This document shows, piece by piece, positions 17,732 through 27,703 of a stretch of DNA of 64,000 bases (position 1 is its first letter; each line of letters starts with the position of its first letter). Origin of the DNA: Akkermansiaceae bacterium UBA2381 (GTDB lineage: Bacteria; Verrucomicrobiota; Verrucomicrobiia; Verrucomicrobiales; DEV007); NCBI GenBank assembly GCA_002344215.1, contig DDSV01000022.1, positions 1-64,000 on the forward strand, read 5' to 3'. The position numbers and the translations under genes were made by a program. Below the pieces are notes generated by a model. The model had not been told where the DNA came from. It ran no database searches and worked only from the letters and a program-made list of their open reading frames with translations.

Positions 17732-18556
17732 ATGATTGATGCCCATCTCCACCTTCAGGACCTCCGCTTCCCTGAAGATCTCTCCGGGGTGATGGAGACC
17801 CTGCGGGAAGCAGGTATCTCACGAATCGTAGTCAACGGAACCTGCCCCGAAGATTGGGGCCGCGTCGCGGAACTGGCGGATACCTTTTCCGAAATCATTC
17901 CCTCCTTCGGGCTTCACCCGTGGAAGGTGAACGGCGTCCCTCGCGAATGGAAGGACGAACTCGAAGACCTGCTTCTCCGCTACCCCGGAGCCGGCGTCGG
18001 AGAAGTCGGGCTGGATCGATGGATCAAAGGTCACGATCTCGAATCCCAATCCCGCTGTTTCCAAACCCAACTGGAAATGGCAGGTCGTCTTGACCGCCCC
18101 CTCTCGATCCACTGCCTCCAGGCCTGGGGACACCTGCGTGAATGCCTCGAGCAGGCGGGGTCGATTCCCCCCTTTCTCCTTCACTCCTTTGGCGGTCCGG
18201 CGGAGATGATTGATGACTTTGTTGAACGCGGCGCTTTCTTTTCGCTCTCCGGTTATTTCTTTCGGGCGGAAAAGGCGGAAAAGCTCCGGGTCTTTGAGAA
18301 AATTCCTGAGGACCGGATCCTCCTTGAGACCGACGCTCCGGATATGATGCCACCAGCGGAACTGGTCCTTCGTGCCATGCCGGATCAAGAGGAGAACGGA
18401 CCTCTGAACCACCCCGTGAATCTGGCCTCGATTTATCAGGCGTTCGCAGACTGGCGCGGACTTGACCTCGAAACCGTCATTCGCCTGATGCGGGTGAATT
18501 TCGATTCCTGGTTCCGGACGGGAAATCGCTCCGAAGTCAGGGCGGATTCGGCTTAA
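17732..18556 (+). CDS. tatD: TatD-family metal-dependent hydrolase
   Basis: About 274 residues of the TatD DNase family. MIDAHLHLQDLRF carries the first HxH metal pair at the extreme N-terminus, which fixes the start at 17732. GLHPWKVNG, GVGEVGLDRW (metal Glu), SIHCLQAWGHLRECL, LLHSFGGPAEMI and the final LLETDAPDMMP motif follow. The family acts as a 3'-5' deoxyribonuclease or related hydrolase. The gene is 4 nt from sufE, and its stop overlaps the 3' end of the convergent kinase gene by four bases. Confidence 0.88.
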   Translation: MIDAHLHLQDLRFPEDLSGVMETLREAGISRIVVNGTCPEDWGRVAELADTFSEIIPSFGLHPWKVNGVPREWKDELEDLLLRYPGAGVGEVGLDRWIKGHDLESQSRCFQTQLEMAGRLDRPLSIHCLQAWGHLRECLEQAGSIPPFLLHSFGGPAEMIDDFVERGAFFSLSGYFFRAEKAEKLRVFEKIPEDRILLETDAPDMMPPAELVLRAMPDQEENGPLNHPVNLASIYQAFADWRGLDLETVIRLMRVNFDSWFRTGNRSEVRADSA

Positions 18557-20166
18557 TACGAAAGGACGGACTCCATCACCTCCGCGAGGGTGTCCATCGA
18601 ATACGGCTTCGGCAGGATTCCCATGAAGCCGGCGGAATCATCGAGATCCACCTTGTCGTCCTCAAAATATCCGCTCGTCGCCACGATCCGCGCGGTGGGG
18701 TCGAGCCTTCGAATCTCACGGGCAACGTCCATGCCCGTCAACCCTCCGGGCAGCGTCATATCCAGCAACACCGCGTCTATCGGTTCGGCCGAATCGAGAT
18801 GTTCCCGGTAGACCGCGATCGCTCCTTCGCCATTGGGCGAGTGCAGACTCTCGAATCCCAGATGTTTGAGGAGGCCTCGCGTCGCTCTCGCCACGTCGAC
18901 CTGGTCCTCGACGATGAGAATGCGACCGCCACCTGAAACCGGCTGGGTCAGCGAAGGCCCGCTCTTCCTCAACGGAGCAGCGAAGGTCTGATTCGGATCC
19001 GCCGGAGCATCAGTCGAGGGGAGGAAAACAAGGAACTCCGTTCCCACCCCCACTCGTGAGGCCACTCGAATGGCTCCGCCATGGCGCTCGACAATGTCCT
19101 GACACGAAGCAAGCCCGAAGCCGCTACCGTTTGCTTTTGTCGTAAAGTCAGGATCAAAGATCCGCGACAACTGATGCTCGGGTATCCCGCAGCCCCGGTC
19201 TTTCACCGACGCCACTGTGTAACGTCCCGGAGGCATCGAATAAGGATTTTCCGAGACCAGATTCGCATTTCCCGCAGTGATGCTGATCATCCCGCCACTC
19301 GGCATAGCCTGCCGGGCGTTGATGACCAGATTGTGAAGGACTTGATAGATCTGCGTCGGGTCACCCTCCACACAGCGAAGCCCGGCCGGGATGGAAATCC
19401 GGCAGCGTATTCCGGAACCGGCCGAACAGAGCCTTGAAACCCGCTTGAGGAGATCGCCCAATTCAATGACCCGCTTGGTTTCCCGCACCCCCCGGGTGAA
19501 AGCCAGCATCTGATGCGCGAGGATTTCGGCATCTCCCAGGGCGAGATGGGCCTCGTCAATGTAGGTCTGAACCTTCGTCCCTGCAGGACTCTCAAGGGCG
19601 GCGAGCTCGAGATTCGACTTGATCGTCTGGAGAGCATTCTTGAAGTCGTGGGCAACACCCCCGGCGGCTAACGAAATGGATTCCGTGCGCACCGTCTCGT
19701 AGTCGCTTTCAGAGGAATCCCCACGCCTGCCCCTCGCGTGATCGGCGCTCGATCCCTCCGTCTTCTGAACCGGCGGCACCGGCTTCACGGTCAGGGTAAA
19801 GAAACTCCCGGGGCAGTTTTCCCGATTCGTCGCGCGAATCGTCCAGTGACAGTGACGTTTGGTTCCCCCGTTTCTCATTAGTATCCGGTCCATGAAACAA
19901 TGGTTCGGACGGGTCGCGATAACGGGCAGTTTTTCAATCAAGCCGGGAAGATCAGAGCGTTCATAAAGAAGGCCGAGGGGTGATCCCATGAGAGAACCGA
20001 TTTCATAGCCGGAGAGCCTTGCGATCGCTTCGTTGGCGTAGACAATTTTCGGCCCCAGCGGCGTGGTCGACCTCGCCTCGATCACAAGAATCCCGAGAGC
20101 ACTATCAGGAACGCTCTCACCGGACGTCGGGCGCGATACCGGCTTGCTCTGTTCGACCAGACTCAT
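18553..20166 (-). CDS. PAS hybrid histidine kinase with C-terminal receiver domain
   Basis: A 537-residue soluble protein. The N-terminal PAS domain (IVYANEAIARLSGYEIGSLMGSPLGLLYE, about 35-140) has a PAC-like tail. The dimerisation/phosphoacceptor helix AAGGVAHDFKNALQTIKSNLELA, near 170, has HDFKN where HDFNN is usual. The HATPase domain shows NLVINARQAMPSGG (N box), KDRGCGIPEHQLSRIFDPDFTTK (G1/F) and GSGFGLASCQDIVERHGG (G2). The receiver domain from about 415 has ILIVEDQVDVARATR, an acceptor Asp in AVLLDMTLPGG, and the Lys in GILPKPYS. No DNA-binding partner is adjacent, so its signal and output are unknown. Confidence 0.9.
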   Translation of the reverse strand: MSLVEQSKPVSRPTSGESVPDSALGILVIEARSTTPLGPKIVYANEAIARLSGYEIGSLMGSPLGLLYERSDLPGLIEKLPVIATRPNHCFMDRILMRNGGTKRHCHWTIRATNRENCPGSFFTLTVKPVPPVQKTEGSSADHARGRRGDSSESDYETVRTESISLAAGGVAHDFKNALQTIKSNLELAALESPAGTKVQTYIDEAHLALGDAEILAHQMLAFTRGVRETKRVIELGDLLKRVSRLCSAGSGIRCRISIPAGLRCVEGDPTQIYQVLHNLVINARQAMPSGGMISITAGNANLVSENPYSMPPGRYTVASVKDRGCGIPEHQLSRIFDPDFTTKANGSGFGLASCQDIVERHGGAIRVASRVGVGTEFLVFLPSTDAPADPNQTFAAPLRKSGPSLTQPVSGGGRILIVEDQVDVARATRGLLKHLGFESLHSPNGEGAIAVYREHLDSAEPIDAVLLDMTLPGGLTGMDVAREIRRLDPTARIVATSGYFEDDKVDLDDSAGFMGILPKPYSMDTLAEVMESVLSY

Positions 20167-20229
20167 CAGGAATGCGGTAGGGAATAGCAGAAGACAGCGT
20201 TCAAGAATACTGATATTCCATAACAGAGG

Positions 20230-20255
20230 AAATTTAATTAAGAAAGCTTAAATTT
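20230..20255. promoter_or_regulatory. AT-rich inverted repeat upstream of the kinase gene
   Basis: AAATTTAA (20230-20237) and TTAAATTT (20248-20255) form a perfect 8-bp inverted repeat with a 10-base spacer, about 65 bases upstream of the kinase start. It could be an operator or part of the promoter in the 208-base gap. It also lies downstream of the HTTM-like gene and could act as a weak terminator. Confidence 0.35.
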
Positions 20256-20374
20256 CTCGTATTTTACAAAAAGTGACGATCGCTCCGGAGAAGTGCTGGT
20301 AGGCCGGAGATTGAGGGGTTCTCCGGCTGGCTGCGGGGAGCTGCCAACAACAAGATCGAGAACCCCGTGGATTC

Positions 20375-22039
20375 TCAGTGGGTGCAGCACATCGGGCCTT
20401 CGAGGCTCTCAAGTCGGCGGAACCAGACGAACTTCCGTTGCAGGAGCGGCAGAGGTTCAAAGGCCTGCTCGTCGCCGTAGATTTCTCCGTTGCGACGACC
20501 GAGCGAGAGCTCTTTGCCCTGGCGGAGATAGGTTACTTCAAAATCGTCCGGCATTTCGCTGACGAGTCTTCGAAATTCAAACCACGGGATGACATGATGG
20601 CCGACGTTGGCAAACTGTTGAATGCCCCTCGGTCGTTTTGATGGACCGAGAATATTCGGCGCCGACTCCAGCACCTCGACCATGTCCGTCTGCAGCTTGA
20701 AGAGGTCAATCCGCTTGAGAAACATATGGTTACCCTCAGCCTCGGAACGCAGGTTGCTGTACATCGAGAAAGAGGTCTGGGTCCGCCCTCCCAGCCAGGG
20801 GTAGACGCCGTTCAGTAAAATGGGAATCAACCCTACCCAGGCGAGGGACCAGCGAGCCCGGTTCGGAAGGGTTCGGTCCGCCTTCCCCGCTTTCCAACCT
20901 GCCAGCAGGAAGCAGGCACCAATCCAGCAACCCCAGGCAAAGAAGGCAAAAAAGCCAATGCGGTTCGCTTTGTAGAAGACCGCGTAGCTGCGCTCGATCG
21001 TGAGATACAAGCCGATTTGAATGATCAGGGTGATGAAGAATCCCCATAAGACAAGGCCTCTGGCCCGACGTCGCCCTCGTTCGACGTCTCCACGGCCGAG
21101 CCATTGCATTTGCCTGTCCCAAAGAGCCTGGAGCTGAATCCCCCAGGTTGAGGGAAGGAAGAAGACGAGGAGAGCGAGAATGAGGGAGGTGAAACTGAAA
21201 ATCCCCGCCGCCGGATGGATCGAGAGCCAGAGGTGAAATCCTATCGCCAGCGCAAAACCAGCCAGGCGGGTTGGCCGGAAAAACAGCAGAAGCGGAATTC
21301 CCAGCTCAAAGACGAGCGAACCGGCCGCGGTCATTTTCAAAATCCAGGGCGCCGTAGGCACAAGACCGCCAAAGTAGGCGGCAATCTCGCGGTGAAGCTG
21401 GGCGGCACACGAAACGTCGATATTGAAATAATCCCAGTTCAACTTCTGGATCACCGCCCAGAGATACATGATCCCCACCGCCACACGAATGACGGGAGCA
21501 AAGCGGTCCAGATAGTTCTCCCCCGCACCAACGATCGGACTTCTGAAGAGCAGGCGCCAGATCGACACCACCAGAAAAAGCGTCGTAAGAGCACCTAGGA
21601 GCGGGCCCTTCGGAACCCCGGGAACGGTAAAATAGAGCACTTTAACAAGGATGGCGACGAGGACCGGGAGAAGTCTCGAACTCCACCCCCGCGCGACAGC
21701 ACTCAACTGGCTCCGTCCGGGATTGGCGATGAAGAAACCCGCCATCGCAATCAACATGATGACATGCAGCATGCCCTCATAGAGAATGTGATTGGGAACG
21801 AAGGGGAGCTTGTGCCAGAGATTCAACAGTGAGGCGATCACCATCACCCCGAACCGCAGCACACACGAAGGCTGGTAGATCACGGCAAAGGTGGCGAGTA
21901 CCAGAATCCAGCCCTGCCATGACTCCGTCCAGAAAGTGAAGGCCAGTTGGTGGACCAGGGTCGTCACCGCCCAGATCAGGGCGAAAACCGGGAACCGCTG
22001 GTAGTCACCGACGGAAGGTCTGGAAGAATCTTGCGGCAT
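20375..22039 (-). CDS. HTTM-like polytopic membrane protein
   Basis: 554 residues with about nine to ten membrane helices in the first ~430 residues and a soluble C-terminal region of ~120 residues. The central block (RFAPVIRVAVGIMYLWAVIQKLNWDYFN, then LVFELGIPLLLFFRPTRLAGFALAIGFHLWL) matches the layout of HTTM / vitamin K-dependent gamma-carboxylase-like membrane domains, in which KLN and a His-bearing helix recur. The soluble tail (SFSMYSNLRSEAEGNHMFLKRIDLF) also occurs in such bacterial proteins. The enzymatic role is unknown; carboxylation has not been shown for bacterial relatives. It has a short Pro/Ser N-terminus and no signal peptide. Confidence 0.72.
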   Translation of the reverse strand: MPQDSSRPSVGDYQRFPVFALIWAVTTLVHQLAFTFWTESWQGWILVLATFAVIYQPSCVLRFGVMVIASLLNLWHKLPFVPNHILYEGMLHVIMLIAMAGFFIANPGRSQLSAVARGWSSRLLPVLVAILVKVLYFTVPGVPKGPLLGALTTLFLVVSIWRLLFRSPIVGAGENYLDRFAPVIRVAVGIMYLWAVIQKLNWDYFNIDVSCAAQLHREIAAYFGGLVPTAPWILKMTAAGSLVFELGIPLLLFFRPTRLAGFALAIGFHLWLSIHPAAGIFSFTSLILALLVFFLPSTWGIQLQALWDRQMQWLGRGDVERGRRRARGLVLWGFFITLIIQIGLYLTIERSYAVFYKANRIGFFAFFAWGCWIGACFLLAGWKAGKADRTLPNRARWSLAWVGLIPILLNGVYPWLGGRTQTSFSMYSNLRSEAEGNHMFLKRIDLFKLQTDMVEVLESAPNILGPSKRPRGIQQFANVGHHVIPWFEFRRLVSEMPDDFEVTYLRQGKELSLGRRNGEIYGDEQAFEPLPLLQRKFVWFRRLESLEGPMCCTH

Positions 22040-22094
22040 GGGTGACGGACTTTGACCTCAACCACCCGTTTCAGCAATACTCAAAATTTCCCGC

Positions 22095-24236
22095 TTAATG
22101 GGAGTTGCAGAACTTCCTGGGAATGAGGTCGTGAGGCACAGCCTCGACATAGACACAACCTCGCGCCTTGCACACTTCACCCGCGAGGAGGCCGCTCTCC
22201 CGACACAGTTCCATTGAAATGACCTCCTCCGGCTCGGCAAAGTCGGTGAACTCGTACCCGATCCGCTGCGCCTCGATCATGATGTCGTTCCACACCGGAA
22301 GGGCGATGCGCCCGCCATAAGCGCCCTCCATGATTTTTCCGGGCTGATCGAGACCGATCCAGACGCCGGCGGAGAGCCGGCTGGTGTAACCAACGAACCA
22401 GGCATCCTGATAATCATTGGTGGTTCCGGTTTTGCCGCCGGCAGGAGCATCGAATCCGAGGTCTCTAACCCCGGCTGCCGTGCCGCCTTCCTCAAGAACT
22501 TTTTTAAGAATGTTGGAAGTCAGCCAGGCAGCGCCCGGCGAGAGAACCCGGTAATTCACATCCCCATGCTCATAGAGAACGCTGCCGTCCCGATCCGTGA
22601 CAGATTCAATGAAAAACGGTTCATGTCGCACTCCACCGGTGGCAAAAACCGAGTAGGCACTCGTCACATCCCTGACATTCGCCCCAACGGTTCCGATATA
22701 AATCGGAGCGGACGGCTCGGCCCGCTCCAGTTCCCCGAGACCGGCGTGTTCCATCATGGCAATGACACTTTCGATTCCGGCCCGTTCACCCACCCGGACG
22801 GTCATAGTGTTGCGGGACTTGATCAACCCGGTCTCGACGGGAAGCATGGCACCGTAGACGCCGTCGGCATTTTCCGGATTCCATCCAAAGCGGTCCCAAC
22901 TTATCTCGCCCGGGGCAATCGCCCCGTCGCTGATGAGCATTCCCGGAAAAAGCCCCCGCTCGAAGGCGGTTCCGTAGACAAGCGGTTTGAAAATGGACCC
23001 CATGGGCCGCTGTGACTGAATGGCCCGGTTAAAGGCACTGTGTTGAAAATCCCGGCCACCCACCGCGGCCCGCACCGCCCCGGTGAAGTTCTCGATCACC
23101 ACGGTCGCCGCCTGTAGGTAGGCAGGATCGCCGGCACGATGAGCGGCAAAGACCGGATGCGGATACCCTTTCTGATTTTCGAGCTCGCCAAGCCGGGTCG
23201 ACACAGCCTGCTCGGCCGCCGACTGCAGGCGGGTGTCAAAGGTCGTCCTGATAGACAACCCGCCCACTCCAACGAGTGAGGGGAACATTTCATCGACCCG
23301 GTCACCGACCATCTTCAGGAGGTAGCTCTGCTCCGAGATCTTGGCCTGGCGTTTCAGCATTCCCATCCATCGCTCTTGCGGAAGCACAACGGGTCGGGCC
23401 GATTCGCTGGCGGCTACCTCCGCTTCCGTGATCAGCCCTTCGTCCGCCATCCGCAGAAGCGTGCTTCTCATCTCACGAAGCGCCGCCTCGTAGTTGCGAA
23501 ACGGGGAGAATCCGTTGGGAGCGCGGATCACGCCGGCAATCATCGCCGCCTCAGGCAGGGTGAGATCGGAGGCTGGTTTCCCGAAGTAACCCTGCGCGGC
23601 CTGCTCGATCCCGTTCATTCCCGTTCCGAGAAAGACACGATTGATGTAGTGCGTCAGAATCTCATCCTTGGAGAAATGTTTTTCGATCCGCCGGGCGAGC
23701 GCCATTTCGAGAAGCTTTCGCTGAATCGTTCGTCCGCTGAGGGCAAAGGCCATGCGGGTTAGCTGCATGGTTAGAGTGCTGGCACCCTGAACGGTACGCT
23801 TCTCCTTCAAATTCCTGAGCCAGGCCCGAATGAGCCCGCGGTGATCGATCCCATGATGCTGGTAAAAGCGGGAATCCTCTCTCGCGATGAGCGCTTGAAT
23901 AAAGTGAGGCGAAACCTGATCCAGGGTCACCGGCGTCCCGACATTCTCCCCGTGAAGATAACCGACGAGCACACCGGTCGCATCGGTCACCTTCGACTCC
24001 ATCGGCATTCGTCCCGCCGCCGTGATATCGTAGGTGGCCGCAAGACGGGAATACTGAAACAGCACCATGGCCGCGATGAGAAGTCCGGCGCAGGCGGCAA
24101 AGAGCCCCACCACTATGATCCAGCGGACCAGCGGATGACGCAGAAAACCTCGCTTTGTTTGCCTGGAAGACAGCCCGGCACGGGATTTACGAGGCGTCGT
24201 GATCCGTTTGCGTGAGCTCTTTCCTGAACGTGCCAT
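22095..24236 (-). CDS. Class A penicillin-binding protein (PBP1A/1C-like)
   Basis: About 713 residues. A bifunctional peptidoglycan synthase anchored by one N-terminal helix (WIIVVGLFAACAGLLIAAMVLF, near 40) after a basic head. The glycosyltransferase domain shows ALIAREDSRFYQHHGID (catalytic Glu), QGASTLTMQLTRM and RKLLEMALARRIEKHFSKDEILTHYIN. The transpeptidase domain has MGSIFKPLVYG (Ser-x-x-Lys), KSRNTMTVRVG (SxN) and GGKTGTTNDYQDAWFVGY (KTG). The start is set at the ATG at 24236. The C-terminus carries three Cys (ELCRESGLLAGEVCKARGC), seen in a subset of these enzymes. Confidence 0.92.
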   Translation of the reverse strand: MARSGKSSRKRITTPRKSRAGLSSRQTKRGFLRHPLVRWIIVVGLFAACAGLLIAAMVLFQYSRLAATYDITAAGRMPMESKVTDATGVLVGYLHGENVGTPVTLDQVSPHFIQALIAREDSRFYQHHGIDHRGLIRAWLRNLKEKRTVQGASTLTMQLTRMAFALSGRTIQRKLLEMALARRIEKHFSKDEILTHYINRVFLGTGMNGIEQAAQGYFGKPASDLTLPEAAMIAGVIRAPNGFSPFRNYEAALREMRSTLLRMADEGLITEAEVAASESARPVVLPQERWMGMLKRQAKISEQSYLLKMVGDRVDEMFPSLVGVGGLSIRTTFDTRLQSAAEQAVSTRLGELENQKGYPHPVFAAHRAGDPAYLQAATVVIENFTGAVRAAVGGRDFQHSAFNRAIQSQRPMGSIFKPLVYGTAFERGLFPGMLISDGAIAPGEISWDRFGWNPENADGVYGAMLPVETGLIKSRNTMTVRVGERAGIESVIAMMEHAGLGELERAEPSAPIYIGTVGANVRDVTSAYSVFATGGVRHEPFFIESVTDRDGSVLYEHGDVNYRVLSPGAAWLTSNILKKVLEEGGTAAGVRDLGFDAPAGGKTGTTNDYQDAWFVGYTSRLSAGVWIGLDQPGKIMEGAYGGRIALPVWNDIMIEAQRIGYEFTDFAEPEEVISMELCRESGLLAGEVCKARGCVYVEAVPHDLIPRKFCNSH

Positions 24237-24278
24237 CAAATACAAAGGGAATCCTGCCTTCCCGGGTTATCACCAGTA

Positions 24279-27089
24279 TCACGCCATCGCGAGAATGAGC
24301 CTAACGGAATCCATCCTCAGGGGTGTCTCACCCAGATACCGGGTCAGTTCGGTCTTCGCCTTTCCGAGCAGGTCGACTTCCTCATCCCGAACCGGGTGCC
24401 CCATTTCCCTCAGTCGGACGAGACGCTCGACCTCGGCACCGAGCTTCTCATTCATTTTCTCAATGGCCGCAGCCCGGATTTCATCGGCGAGATTCTCCGA
24501 CTCCTGATTGGCGACTTCCAGAAGGGGCGGGATCGTCGCCCGGAGTGCTTTTGACTTCTCCCGGAGAAAAGTGCTCGGACCGGGTCTTCCGTCCCGGCGG
24601 ATCTTCTCAAGATCAAAGTCAGCGGTGCGATTCCGACCTTTCTGATCGACGATGACGCGAACCGGCTTGGACGGGAGAAATCGCTCGGCGTGAAGATACT
24701 CCGGGGCGACACATTCGAGAACGCAGACCGTTTCGACCATGAGCAGTTGTTCTCCGGCATTCTCGAGACGGAAAAACGCGGCGTTTCCGCGATCCGTTGA
24801 AATGAGGCTTTCCAGCGCACTCATCACCATGGGGTGATCCGAGGTGAGGAACGTGATCTCCTCCCGGGCAAGGGCCAGGGTGCGATCAAAGGTCACCGAA
24901 AGCCCGTCCTCCGGCAAACCGGGGAATGCATCCGCTGAAAAGAGATGCTCCGGAGTGAGCACGTAACTGCGATCCCCCAGATCATCCACCGTCACGCCGA
25001 AATGATCGAAGACTTTCAGCATGAGGTGCTCTAGGCGGTTATCCTCGTCGAGCGATTCGATCCGGGAGACGAGTGCCTGCCCCTGATCACGGTCAAAGGA
25101 ACTGATTTCGAGAAGGTGATCCCTCCCTTCTTCCAACTCCTTGTCGAGCTTCTTCTTGTAATCTCTTGTGCGATCGAGGAGGTCGGGAAGAGCCTCCTCG
25201 CGTTCAACCGGATCACCCTCCATGAGACGCTCAAGTTCTTCGCGGAACTCGCGTTCGATGGTGCCCGCCCCGTGCAGGGTGTGCTCAAAGGCACCCAGTC
25301 CCCGGTGATACCAGAGCGCTTTCAACTCCTCCGCCGTCCCCTCCACAAAGGGGACATGGATATGAATGTCCTCCGTTTGCCCGATCCGGTCGAGACGTCC
25401 AATCCGCTGCTCGAGCAGGCCGGGGTCGGAAGGCAGGTCGAAAAGGACGAGGTGATGGGCAAACTGGAAATTGCGCCCTTCGGATCCAATCTCGGAGCAA
25501 ATGAGAATGCGGGCTCCCATTTCCTCGTCGGCGAACCAGGCTGCGTTTTTGTCGCGCTGGAGGAGCGAGAGTCCCTCGTGGAACATCGTTGCCTGGGCAC
25601 TGATGCGTTCACGCAAAGCAGCTTCAATCGCTTCGACCGTCTCCCGGGCATGGGCAATGAGCAGAAATTTGGAATCCGGATTGGAACGCAGCAGAGCGGC
25701 CAGCCAGTCCATTTTGGAGGTGAATACCTCCTCCTCCTCGCAAGCCAGGGGTGAGAGATGGGCGACCCGGGTGGGAAAGGTGTCGAGAACGAGACGCCGG
25801 TTCCGGAAAAGCACCCGTCCCGGTCCATGCAAATCGATGAGCGCATGACGACAGGCATCGCGTCGGGCCGGGGTTTCATCCTCCTTCAATTTGGCGGACG
25901 TTTCCTTTCCAAGCAGTGAAGCGATGGCCTTGAGGTCCTTTGCTGAGAGCGGCTTCTCCGAGCGCAAATGATCGGCCAGATCTGAAATCGCCCGGTACTT
26001 GTCGGACTCGAGAATAAACTCATTCAAATCCGAGAATCGGGCCGGATCGAGGAGACGGAGCCGGGCAAAGTGGCCCTCGCGGCCGAGTTGCTCGGGCGTC
26101 GCGGTAAGAAGGAGAAGTCCCGTTGAATTTTTGGCAATCGCCTCGACCGCATCATATTCGGGGCTGGAGGACTCGACACTCCATTCAAGGTGATGCGCCT
26201 CGTCAACAATGGTGAGATCCCACGCCCCCGCCGCCGCCTGGGCTGCCCGTCCGGGATGCGAAGCGATCCACGAGGTGGCACAGAGAATGAGTTGATCATC
26301 AAAAAACGGATTGATCGGCTCCCCGGTCTCACCTGCCCCTGCCTCCCCGGTCTCAATCGCGAGGGCACGCTCTTCATCAAAAATGGCGAAAGAAAGGGCA
26401 AAGCGCCGGTAGAGTTCAACGAACCACTGGTTCACCAGCGCATCAGGCACGAGAATGAGGATCCGCGAGGCCCTTCCGCACAGATGGAGGCGATGGAGGA
26501 TGAGACAGGCCTCGATCGTTTTTCCCAGACCGACCTCGTCGGCAAGAAGAACCCGCGGCGCCGGCCGGTTCGCGACTTCCTCTGCAATGAAAAGCTGATG
26601 GGGAATCAGGGAAATGCGTCCCCCTATCAGTCCCCTGACATCGCCGGCACGGGCTTCGTGTTGACTCCGGATCGCCGACTGCCGCAGGGCCCAGAGGCGC
26701 GGATCGTCGCTTATCCCTGAGAGCAGCCGCTGCTCGGGCCTTTGCACATTCATCGTGTCAGACAGACCGCTCTCGGGAAGCTCCCGCCCCTCCGGGTCGA
26801 CATAGATGAGCCGCTTTTCGTCCTCACGAACCTGCGCCACGTGAAAGGCGTTCCCTTCCTGATCCTTGACCGTGTCTCCGGGCTCGAAAACGACCCGACG
26901 CAAAGGCGCGTTGCGGGCGGCATAGGTGAGCGTCTCTCCCACGGCCGGATAAAAAGCTTTCACATGGGTGAGGTCGGCGGAAAGGATCAGGGCAAGACCG
27001 AACTCAGTCTGGGTCTCACTTATCCAGCGCTGGCCCGTGGCAAACTGGGATGGATCGACTGTATCGGTTTGATAACGCGAGGCTCTCAT
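24279..27089 (-). CDS. rapA: RNA polymerase-associated SNF2-family ATPase RapA
   Basis: 936 residues, close to the ~968 of E. coli RapA, which recycles RNA polymerase. The N-terminal Tudor-like region (TGQRWISETQTEFGLALIL; FEPGDTVKD; RPEQRLLSG) and QSAIRSQHEARAGDVRGLIGGRISLIPHQL match RapA. The SNF2 motor then shows VLLADEVGLGKTIEACLI (Walker A), ILVPDALVNQWFVEL, IVDEAHHLEW (DEAH), LLTATPEQLG, and the helicase-C motifs ICSEIGSEGRNFQFAHHLVLFD and RIGRLDRIGQ. A long C-terminal RapA-specific region with predicted coiled coil follows. It lies about 40 nt upstream of the PBP gene on the same strand. Confidence 0.92.
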   Translation of the reverse strand: MRASRYQTDTVDPSQFATGQRWISETQTEFGLALILSADLTHVKAFYPAVGETLTYAARNAPLRRVVFEPGDTVKDQEGNAFHVAQVREDEKRLIYVDPEGRELPESGLSDTMNVQRPEQRLLSGISDDPRLWALRQSAIRSQHEARAGDVRGLIGGRISLIPHQLFIAEEVANRPAPRVLLADEVGLGKTIEACLILHRLHLCGRASRILILVPDALVNQWFVELYRRFALSFAIFDEERALAIETGEAGAGETGEPINPFFDDQLILCATSWIASHPGRAAQAAAGAWDLTIVDEAHHLEWSVESSSPEYDAVEAIAKNSTGLLLLTATPEQLGREGHFARLRLLDPARFSDLNEFILESDKYRAISDLADHLRSEKPLSAKDLKAIASLLGKETSAKLKEDETPARRDACRHALIDLHGPGRVLFRNRRLVLDTFPTRVAHLSPLACEEEEVFTSKMDWLAALLRSNPDSKFLLIAHARETVEAIEAALRERISAQATMFHEGLSLLQRDKNAAWFADEEMGARILICSEIGSEGRNFQFAHHLVLFDLPSDPGLLEQRIGRLDRIGQTEDIHIHVPFVEGTAEELKALWYHRGLGAFEHTLHGAGTIEREFREELERLMEGDPVEREEALPDLLDRTRDYKKKLDKELEEGRDHLLEISSFDRDQGQALVSRIESLDEDNRLEHLMLKVFDHFGVTVDDLGDRSYVLTPEHLFSADAFPGLPEDGLSVTFDRTLALAREEITFLTSDHPMVMSALESLISTDRGNAAFFRLENAGEQLLMVETVCVLECVAPEYLHAERFLPSKPVRVIVDQKGRNRTADFDLEKIRRDGRPGPSTFLREKSKALRATIPPLLEVANQESENLADEIRAAAIEKMNEKLGAEVERLVRLREMGHPVRDEEVDLLGKAKTELTRYLGETPLRMDSVRLILAMA

Positions 27090-27225
27090 AGAAAGGGGGC
27101 AAAAGAGTCAGAAGGGTAGCTCGTTTCGGGCATTGTGCCACCCCCGGCAACAGTAAAATTACGCTCCTTTGTTTTGCTGCTGAAATTTAACTTCCCGAGG
27201 CAGTTCAGATGGCTATGGTTCGGAT

Positions 27226-27687
27226 ATGTCGAAGCTATCCGCCCGCCTGCTCAAGGCTGTTCGCCCGCTCATTACAGGGATTTGCCCGATGTTGCTGGCC
27301 TTGACGTTCAGCAACTGCCGGACCCTACCGCGCGAAGTTCCCCTGAGGGATTTCACCACCGATGGATGCACCGGGGGTCCCGAAGGGACTCGCTGCGATC
27401 CCGACGCCTGGCTCCACGCCTGTCTTGAGCATGATTTCCGCTACTGGCAGGGCGGTACCCGGAAGCAGCGACGCGAGGCGGACATCCTCCTGCGCGAGCA
27501 GATCCGTGAAACGGGAAATCCCGGAATGGGCAACCTCGCCTTTGTCGCCGTTCGAGTCGGCGGTTCCGCCCTCTGGCCCACTCCGTTCCGCTGGGGTTAC
27601 GGTTGGGAACAATATCCCCGTTTCTACCGACCTTTGACCGAAGAAGAGAAAAAGGCGGTTCGGAAAAAAGCGCCCGCGATCAACTAA
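27226..27687 (+). CDS. Secreted PLA2-like protein
   Basis: A 153-residue protein with an N-terminal hydrophobic leader (LLKAVRPLITGICPMLLALTFSNC). A lipoprotein cleavage at Cys is possible but the box (FSNC) is atypical. The mature part shows a calcium-loop-like TTDGCTGGPEGTRC, then WLHACLEHDFRYWQGGTRKQRREAD. A Cys-x-x-His-Asp pair next to a Tyr and Arg-rich helix is the hallmark of the phospholipase A2 fold. The tail (VGGSALWPTPFRWGYGWEQYPRFYRPL) is typical of a family of bacterial proteins I have seen described only as hypothetical. Lipase activity is an inference from the motif. It is convergent with the pyruvyl-transferase-like gene. Confidence 0.7.
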   Translation: MSKLSARLLKAVRPLITGICPMLLALTFSNCRTLPREVPLRDFTTDGCTGGPEGTRCDPDAWLHACLEHDFRYWQGGTRKQRREADILLREQIRETGNPGMGNLAFVAVRVGGSALWPTPFRWGYGWEQYPRFYRPLTEEEKKAVRKKAPAIN

Positions 27688-27703
27688 CACAATACTCTTC
27701 CGC

